Below, one piece after another: positions 7,181-10,349 of a DNA stretch of 10,349 bases (the stretch's first letter is position 1; the number at the start of each line of letters is the position of its first letter). This stretch comes from Methanolobus sp. UBA474 (lineage in GTDB: Archaea; Halobacteriota; Methanosarcinia; Methanosarcinales; Methanosarcinaceae), in contig DANZ01000045.1 in NCBI GenBank assembly GCA_002501695.1, forward strand, positions 1 through 10,349. The letters run 5' to 3'. A program made the position numbers and the translations under genes. The notes under the pieces were generated by a model, which saw only the letters and a program-made list of their open reading frames with translations, had not been told where the DNA came from and did not search any database.

Positions 7181-8386
7181 CTCTCTTTCATTTTCAAAAG
7201 GACAGGCGCACATTTCAAATAGTGCATCTTCTCCTGTGCGGGAACCTCTTGTAATGAGGATATCGCCTCCCTGGATGACAGTCCGCTTATTGGGACGATA
7301 TACCCACTTATCCCCTCTCTTGATAGCCATCATGTACATGCCCGTTTCTGTTTCAAGCTTGAGCTGGCCGAATGTCTTTCCGACGATGGGGGAGCAGGTC
7401 TGGACAACAAGTTTTGTGATAACCTCGTCAGACTGCCTGATAGCAAGGGTCACGACAGGATGCAGTTCAATGCCCCTGAGGACTGTATCTGCAATAGTAT
7501 ATGCGGCATCTGAGATGGATTCGGTTGCATGGGCCAGATGCAGAAGTCCCCTCAGCTGGTTAACGTCCGGGACATGTTTTGCAGTTTCCAGCACCCAGTG
7601 CTGGAGTTCATTCTTCATGGCATCAAGCTCCCCTTCAAGCGCCTTGACCTCAAGTGCAATATCCTTATTATCGAACAGGAGCGCTGAATAGGCAAGTCCC
7701 ACTGAAAGCTCACTCATGTTCTTCATCTCGACAATTATATCAACTGCCCTTTCCAGGTCGATAAGGAACCTTTCATGCTGCACTTCCCTTGGCAGGTATT
7801 TCCTGTTTGTGGCCTGCTCCATGAAGATAGGCACGCCTTCGTCGTGTCCGCGCGCAAACAGCACGTCGTCCTCACGTATCCTGGTGGCATGGTTGGGATT
7901 GTATATCCACTCGTCCTGACGACGGATGGCAATGATCCACATGCCCGTTTCTGTGTCGAGTTCTATGTCCTCAAGGGTTCTGCCCGCAAGGGGTGAATCC
8001 TCACTGACGGTCGCTCTCGCGATAGTCTCTTCGGCCTCCCGGAGTGCCAGCTTCAGTTCCATGGGTATCCCCATTTCCAGCAGGACTATCTTTGCAATAT
8101 CGCCTGCGGCGTTAGAGATATTTCCGGATGCACGTGCAACCTGGAGCACACCTGACATCTCCTCTGCCTCCTCCACGCGCCTTGCGCTTAACATGGCAGC
8201 GATCTTCATGTGATAGTCGAGCGTGTCCAGCTTCTCTTCAAGGTTGAGGACCTCTTCCGCGATATCCTCATCATCATATACCATTGCAGAATAAGCAAGA
8301 TCCACCATCAGTTCAGACGTGTTTTTCATCTCTATAAGGAGATCCTTGAGATTGCGTGGAATGTACTTTATTACCTTAGGGCTCAT
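7175..8386 (-). CDS. Tandem PhoU-like/RCK_C (TrkA-C) protein, probable regulatory subunit of the adjacent cation transporter
   Basis: A soluble 403-residue protein with no signal peptide or membrane segment, made of two copies of the same two-domain unit. Each unit is a helical PhoU-like bundle (about 10-108 and 208-306; compare LLIEMKNTSELMVDLAYSA with IIVEMKNMSELSVGLAYSA) and an RCK_C domain (about 120-183 and 322-385; compare LDTETGMWIIAIRR with LETETGMYMMAIKR). RCK_C domains bind small ligands and gate K+ or other ion transporters; PhoU-like bundles are often found beside transporters. No Rossmann RCK_N domain is present. It follows the two MgtE-type half-transporter genes on the same strand, 53 bases after the second, which suggests a regulatory role for them (inferred). 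The ATG at 8386 has only a weak GGT-type ribosome binding site. The C-terminus has a CAC motif and an acidic tail. The ligand is unknown. Confidence 0.85.
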   Translation of the reverse strand: MSPKVIKYIPRNLKDLLIEMKNTSELMVDLAYSAMVYDDEDIAEEVLNLEEKLDTLDYHMKIAAMLSARRVEEAEEMSGVLQVARASGNISNAAGDIAKIVLLEMGIPMELKLALREAEETIARATVSEDSPLAGRTLEDIELDTETGMWIIAIRRQDEWIYNPNHATRIREDDVLFARGHDEGVPIFMEQATNRKYLPREVQHERFLIDLERAVDIIVEMKNMSELSVGLAYSALLFDNKDIALEVKALEGELDAMKNELQHWVLETAKHVPDVNQLRGLLHLAHATESISDAAYTIADTVLRGIELHPVVTLAIRQSDEVITKLVVQTCSPIVGKTFGQLKLETETGMYMMAIKRGDKWVYRPNKRTVIQGGDILITRGSRTGEDALFEMCACPFENERES

Positions 8387-8439
8387 AATTTTTCTACCGG
8401 TTCAATTATTCACGTTTCTTATGTCTTTTTAATTTGTTG

Positions 8440-8997
8440 CTAGATAAAACCTAACAGATACATTGTCATGAATATGCCAACGACTCCTATCAGGTCGCCA
8501 AGCGTGGCTATCAGGGGGATGACGGTGTCATCAGGGTCAGCTCCTAAGCGATGTGATGCGAAGGCTATTGTGACAGTTGATGAGAATACTACCAAGAGTT
8601 CAAAGGTGCCTGATATGAGGCACAGCTTTATCAGATTCCCAAGTCCCATCCCTATATTAAGGATCTCCCCGGTCATCCATACTACCGCTGCCAGGAAAGT
8701 AAATGCGCACTCACCTACTATGAAGGCTGCAATGACACTGTTGCGTACCACCGGACTGTGGCGCAGGTTGCCTCCAAGACCCATGTGCAGGGCTGATGAA
8801 AGGCGTGCGCCCAGCATACTGCCGGTATCCCCGCCTATCTTGATGAGCGCCGGTATCAGCAGGAGTATTATTGGCATTGCGACAAGGTTCTCTATCCGCA
8901 GGTTGAGTATCTGTCCGGTGAGTATGCCTATTATCGAAGTGAACAGGATGATGGGAAAACTTCTCCCGACTATTCCCCGTATGGTGTAGTATGTCAC
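8440..8997 (-). CDS. MgtE/SLC41-type divalent cation transporter half, second subunit
   Basis: A 185-residue membrane protein matching one MgtE integral-membrane domain, the Mg2+-conducting part of MgtE and SLC41 transporters. Hydrophobic segments lie at about 13-31, 38-54, 86-108, 120-147 and 158-183, giving five likely membrane spans. Family blocks are GGDTGSMLGARLSSALHMGL at 55-74 and ADPDDTVIPLIATLGD at 153-168; Asp168 probably matches the pore Asp of MgtE TM5. The first block has Asp where the usual GGN motif has Asn. No CBS or MgtE N domain is present. The start is GTG at 8997, overlapping the TGA of the upstream half-gene as GTGA, so translation is probably coupled; GGTG at 9009-9006 may serve as ribosome binding site. 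It likely pairs with the product of 8994-9614 to form the two-domain unit that SLC41 proteins carry on one chain. Substrate (Mg2+ or another divalent cation) is inferred from the family. Confidence 0.88.
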   Translation of the reverse strand: MTYYTIRGIVGRSFPIILFTSIIGILTGQILNLRIENLVAMPIILLLIPALIKIGGDTGSMLGARLSSALHMGLGGNLRHSPVVRNSVIAAFIVGECAFTFLAAVVWMTGEILNIGMGLGNLIKLCLISGTFELLVVFSSTVTIAFASHRLGADPDDTVIPLIATLGDLIGVVGIFMTMYLLGFI

Positions 8998-9614
8998 AGG
9001 GAAAGCACCATCCTTGCAGATATGAATATCATCAGCATGGAAACGATATCGCCGATGGTGGCAATTGCAGGCGTTACAACGTTATCGGGGTCGAATCCGA
9101 ACCTGAACATGCCAAGGGCAAGAAGGACTGCTACAAAAGAGAGGATAATGCCTGAAGAGACGCCGGCAATTACCGCAATAAGGGTCAGTGCCAGCACGCC
9201 GGCGCTTTGCAGTCCGAATGCGATGGTTATATAGTGCCCCATTATTCCCAGGATAAAGGACATTATGGCGCTCAGAAGCAGGGACCCTGATACGCTGTTG
9301 ATAAGTTCGGGGTTCCTTTCTATCTTTGTGATAAGTCCCATATGGATGGCACTGCCAAGCCTTGAGCCGAGAGTGGAGGAGATATTTCCCCGCATTCCAA
9401 GTACAGCCGGAGCTATCACTATAAGTCCCGGTATCATCTGCAGTTCGTCGGTCATGCCTGAAAGGATGATGCCAGAGGCAACGCCTCCGAATGTCGCTAT
9501 CAGTTGAAAAGGCAAGGCTTCCCGTACTATTGACCTGACACTTGCATAATCTCCAAGATACTTATCAACAAAATCATTTTCATCATTTTCCTCATGGCCT
9601 GCATGGGAAAGCAT
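8994..9614 (-). CDS. MgtE/SLC41-type divalent cation transporter half, first subunit
   Basis: A 206-residue membrane protein with a hydrophilic, acidic N-terminus (1-22, rich in Glu/Asp and His) followed by a single MgtE membrane domain. Hydrophobic segments are at about 35-53, 58-74, 107-131, 137-168 and 182-204. Family blocks are GMRGNISSTLGSRLGSAIHMGL at 73-94, here with the usual Asn (Asn77), and FDPDNVVTPAIATIGD at 174-189, with Asp189 as the likely pore residue. The N domain and CBS domains that sense Mg2+ in bacterial MgtE are absent. It is the first gene of the cluster with the second half and the PhoU-RCK protein. ATG at 9614 has only a short AGG (9622-9620) ahead of it, and the nearest TATA box would place the transcript start almost at the ATG, so the mRNA could be leaderless. 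It is divergent from the Dabb gene. Confidence 0.88.
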   Translation of the reverse strand: MLSHAGHEENDENDFVDKYLGDYASVRSIVREALPFQLIATFGGVASGIILSGMTDELQMIPGLIVIAPAVLGMRGNISSTLGSRLGSAIHMGLITKIERNPELINSVSGSLLLSAIMSFILGIMGHYITIAFGLQSAGVLALTLIAVIAGVSSGIILSFVAVLLALGMFRFGFDPDNVVTPAIATIGDIVSMLMIFISARMVLSL

Positions 9615-9635
9615 AGGTGCCTAATACGCTTCGCT

Positions 9636-9646
9636 CTTATATATAG
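9636..9646 (-). promoter_or_regulatory. TATA box for the MgtE-half/PhoU-RCK cluster
   Basis: Minus-strand CTATATATAAG, a very good archaeal TATA match. Counting about 26 bases from its centre puts the start site at about 9615, next to the ATG at 9614. A second, weaker match (AAATATTTAT, about 9655-9664) would allow a leader of some 20 bases. Confidence 0.6.
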
Positions 9647-9678
9647 ATACGTCGATAAATATTTTCAGTACAATATAT

Positions 9679-9687
9679 GTTTATAAT
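9679..9687 (+). promoter_or_regulatory. Candidate TATA box for the Dabb gene
   Basis: GTTTATAAT, giving a start near 9710 and a leader of about 140 bases that would contain the structure at 9774-9832. A competing candidate, CTTATATG at 9765-9772, would give a start near 9794 and a leader of about 55 bases. Confidence 0.35.
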
Positions 9688-9773
9688 ACGCCCCGATAGC
9701 CCTTATGTCATTACAAAGGTGCATACTTTAACTAAGACCTGCTACAATTACCATGCTGGATACACTTATATGG

Positions 9774-9832
9774 GCCGGGAGATAACTGCGGGCTGCCTTT
9801 GCGGCTTTGCGTTATACGCGCCGATTCCCGGC
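9774..9832 (+). other. Nested stem-loop just upstream of the Dabb gene
   Basis: The outer stem is GCCGGGA (9774-9780) with TCCCGGC (9826-9832). The middle stem is ATAAC-T-GC (9782-9789, one bulged T) with GCGTTAT (9809-9815). The inner pairing is GCC (9795-9797) with GGC (9803-9805). The right side carries an unpaired 10-base stretch (9816-9825). It ends five bases before the AGGAG ribosome binding site, so it could act as a structured leader. No known riboswitch class is recognised. Confidence 0.4.
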
Positions 9833-9848
9833 GAAAAGGAGCGATATC

Positions 9849-10151
9849 ATGCTAAAACACATCGTCATGTGGAAACTGAAAGATCATGCGGAAGGAAAGA
9901 CCCGGGATGAGAACGCAATCATAATGAAAGGGATGCTTGAAGCCCTGAAGGATAAGATACCTGAGATACAGTTCCTGGAAGTCGGCTCAAATGTAGTTCC
10001 TTCAGATGCGGCTTACGATGTTGTGCTTTACTCTGAGTTCAGGGACGAGGCGGCACTGTCCGTTTACCAGGGACATCCGGAGCATTTGAAAGTTGCCGGG
10101 TTTGTGGCAAAGATCCGGGAAGAGCGGGCTGTTGTGGATTATCTGGTGTAA
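9849..10151 (+). CDS. Dabb-domain (stress-responsive A/B barrel) protein
   Basis: The 100-residue protein is one Dabb domain, a dimeric alpha-beta barrel fold. It opens with the hallmark MLKHIVMWKLKD, where His4 and the aromatic Trp8 are typical. It continues with a long amphipathic helix (about 22-36), LEVGSNVVPSDAAYDVVLYSEF (43-64) and the YQGHPEHLKVAGFV block (72-85) that is characteristic of the family. Members have varied or unknown roles; some bind small hydrophobic molecules or act on polyketide-like substrates, and no specific reaction can be assigned here. The upstream in-frame ATG at 9807 is rejected because ATG 9849 has a clear AGGAG (9837-9841) with a 7-base spacer and matches the family N-terminus. 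It is transcribed away from the cation-transporter cluster and followed 68 bases later by the flavodoxin-like gene, which has its own TATA box. Confidence 0.9.
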   Translation: MLKHIVMWKLKDHAEGKTRDENAIIMKGMLEALKDKIPEIQFLEVGSNVVPSDAAYDVVLYSEFRDEAALSVYQGHPEHLKVAGFVAKIREERAVVDYLV

Positions 10152-10172
10152 GAGGACAGTTCACACATGCCA

Positions 10173-10180
10173 ATATATAA
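10173..10180 (+). promoter_or_regulatory. TATA box of the flavodoxin-like oxidoreductase gene
   Basis: ATATATAA, a strong archaeal match. The start would fall near 10203, giving a leader of about 17 bases before the ATG at 10220. Confidence 0.6.
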
Positions 10181-10196
10181 GCGCCCGGGCTGCTTA
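10178..10196. promoter_or_regulatory. Operator-like dyad between TATA box and start site
   Basis: TAAGC-GCCC faces GGGC-T-GCTTA: a 9-bp arm pair around a GCCCGGGC core with one extra base in the right half. It overlaps the last bases of the TATA box and reaches nearly to the expected start site, the usual position for an archaeal repressor site. No known factor is recognised. Confidence 0.4.
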
Positions 10197-10219
10197 TGGT
10201 TTTGCAGGTTTGTCCTGTC

Positions 10220-10349
10220 ATGAAGATCTCTGTTATACTGGGTCATCCCTATGACAAAAGCCTCAATCACGCTATTGCATCTGCGGTAGTTGATACTCTC
10301 AATGAGAACGGGCATGATGTCCGTTTCCATGATCTGTACATGGAGGATT
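10220..10349 (+). CDS. Flavodoxin-like NAD(P)H dehydrogenase (quinone) family protein (partial, runs off the right edge)
   Basis: Only the first 43 codons are present. They read MKISVILGHPYDKSLNHAIA, then SAVVDTLNENGHDVRFHDLY. This is the N-terminal beta-alpha-beta unit of the Flavodoxin_2 family (NQO1, MdaB, KefF-like): the ILGHP..(S)LNHAIA loop binds the phosphate of the flavin, followed by helix 1, the NGHDV turn and the HDLY strand end. Such enzymes use FMN or FAD and NAD(P)H to reduce quinones or similar acceptors by two electrons in the cytosol. ATG at 10220 is used because the frame begins directly with the family N-terminus; the only ribosome binding site candidate is a weak AGGT about 11 bases upstream. 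The gene has its own TATA box with an overlapping dyad. The substrate cannot be inferred from this fragment. Confidence 0.85.
   Translation, partial: MKISVILGHPYDKSLNHAIASAVVDTLNENGHDVRFHDLYMED

Noticed and set aside
7236..8213. Plus-strand open frames of 67-151 codons opposite the PhoU-RCK gene
   Set aside because: Ser/Thr-rich shadow translations of a conserved duplicated gene, with no independent start signals.
9807..9848. N-terminal extension of the Dabb protein from ATG 9807
   Set aside because: The extension covers the nested stem-loop and the AGGAG site, and Dabb proteins start at the MLKHIV-type segment.
9677..9910. 77-codon plus-strand frame starting before the Dabb gene
   Set aside because: It runs out of frame into the start of the Dabb gene, has no ribosome binding site and resembles no family. 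The Dabb frame has a clear AGGAG and a family-typical N-terminus.

Overview
The window reads as a stretch of housekeeping chromosome from a methanogenic archaeon, most likely of the Methanosarcinales/Methanosarcinaceae. The grounds are a GatD that closely resembles Methanosarcina GatD as I remember it, an archaeal-type AspRS, archaeal TATA boxes (TTATATA-like) about 25-30 bases ahead of likely transcription starts, GGAGG/GGTGA ribosome binding sites, and moderate base composition. I see no mobile element, CRISPR array, rRNA or tRNA. No gene-free stretch exceeds 300 bases; the longest are about 220-235 bases and all are promoter or leader regions.

Left part (1-1945, all minus strand): the 5' portion of a lipoprotein-type alpha-acetolactate decarboxylase that runs off the left edge, a stand-alone CheW chemotaxis adaptor, and a small protein with a C-terminal J domain.

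Centre (2180-7166, plus strand): argH (argininosuccinate lyase), gatD (subunit D of the archaeal Glu-tRNA(Gln) amidotransferase), aspS and rpiA (ribose-5-phosphate isomerase A). The AspRS carries His31 and Pro90 at the two anticodon-recognition positions that mark non-discriminating archaeal AspRS. Together with gatD this suggests a cell that makes both Gln-tRNA and Asn-tRNA by transamidation. A strong hairpin lies between gatD and aspS. A perfect 20-bp palindrome, shared by the stop codons of rpiA and the converging gene, probably ends transcription on both strands.

Right part (7175-9614, minus strand): a three-gene cluster that is the most system-like item here. Two consecutive genes overlapping by 4 bases each encode one MgtE/SLC41-type membrane half (about five transmembrane segments each, no CBS or MgtE N domain). 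They are followed by a soluble protein built from two tandem PhoU-like + RCK_C (TrkA-C) units. I infer a two-subunit divalent cation transporter or channel with a duplicated cytosolic regulatory subunit in place of the bacterial MgtE sensor domains.

Right end (9849-10349, plus strand): a 100-residue Dabb-domain protein behind a possible structured leader, and the first 43 codons of a flavodoxin-like NAD(P)H:quinone oxidoreductase whose promoter carries an operator-like dyad between TATA box and start site.
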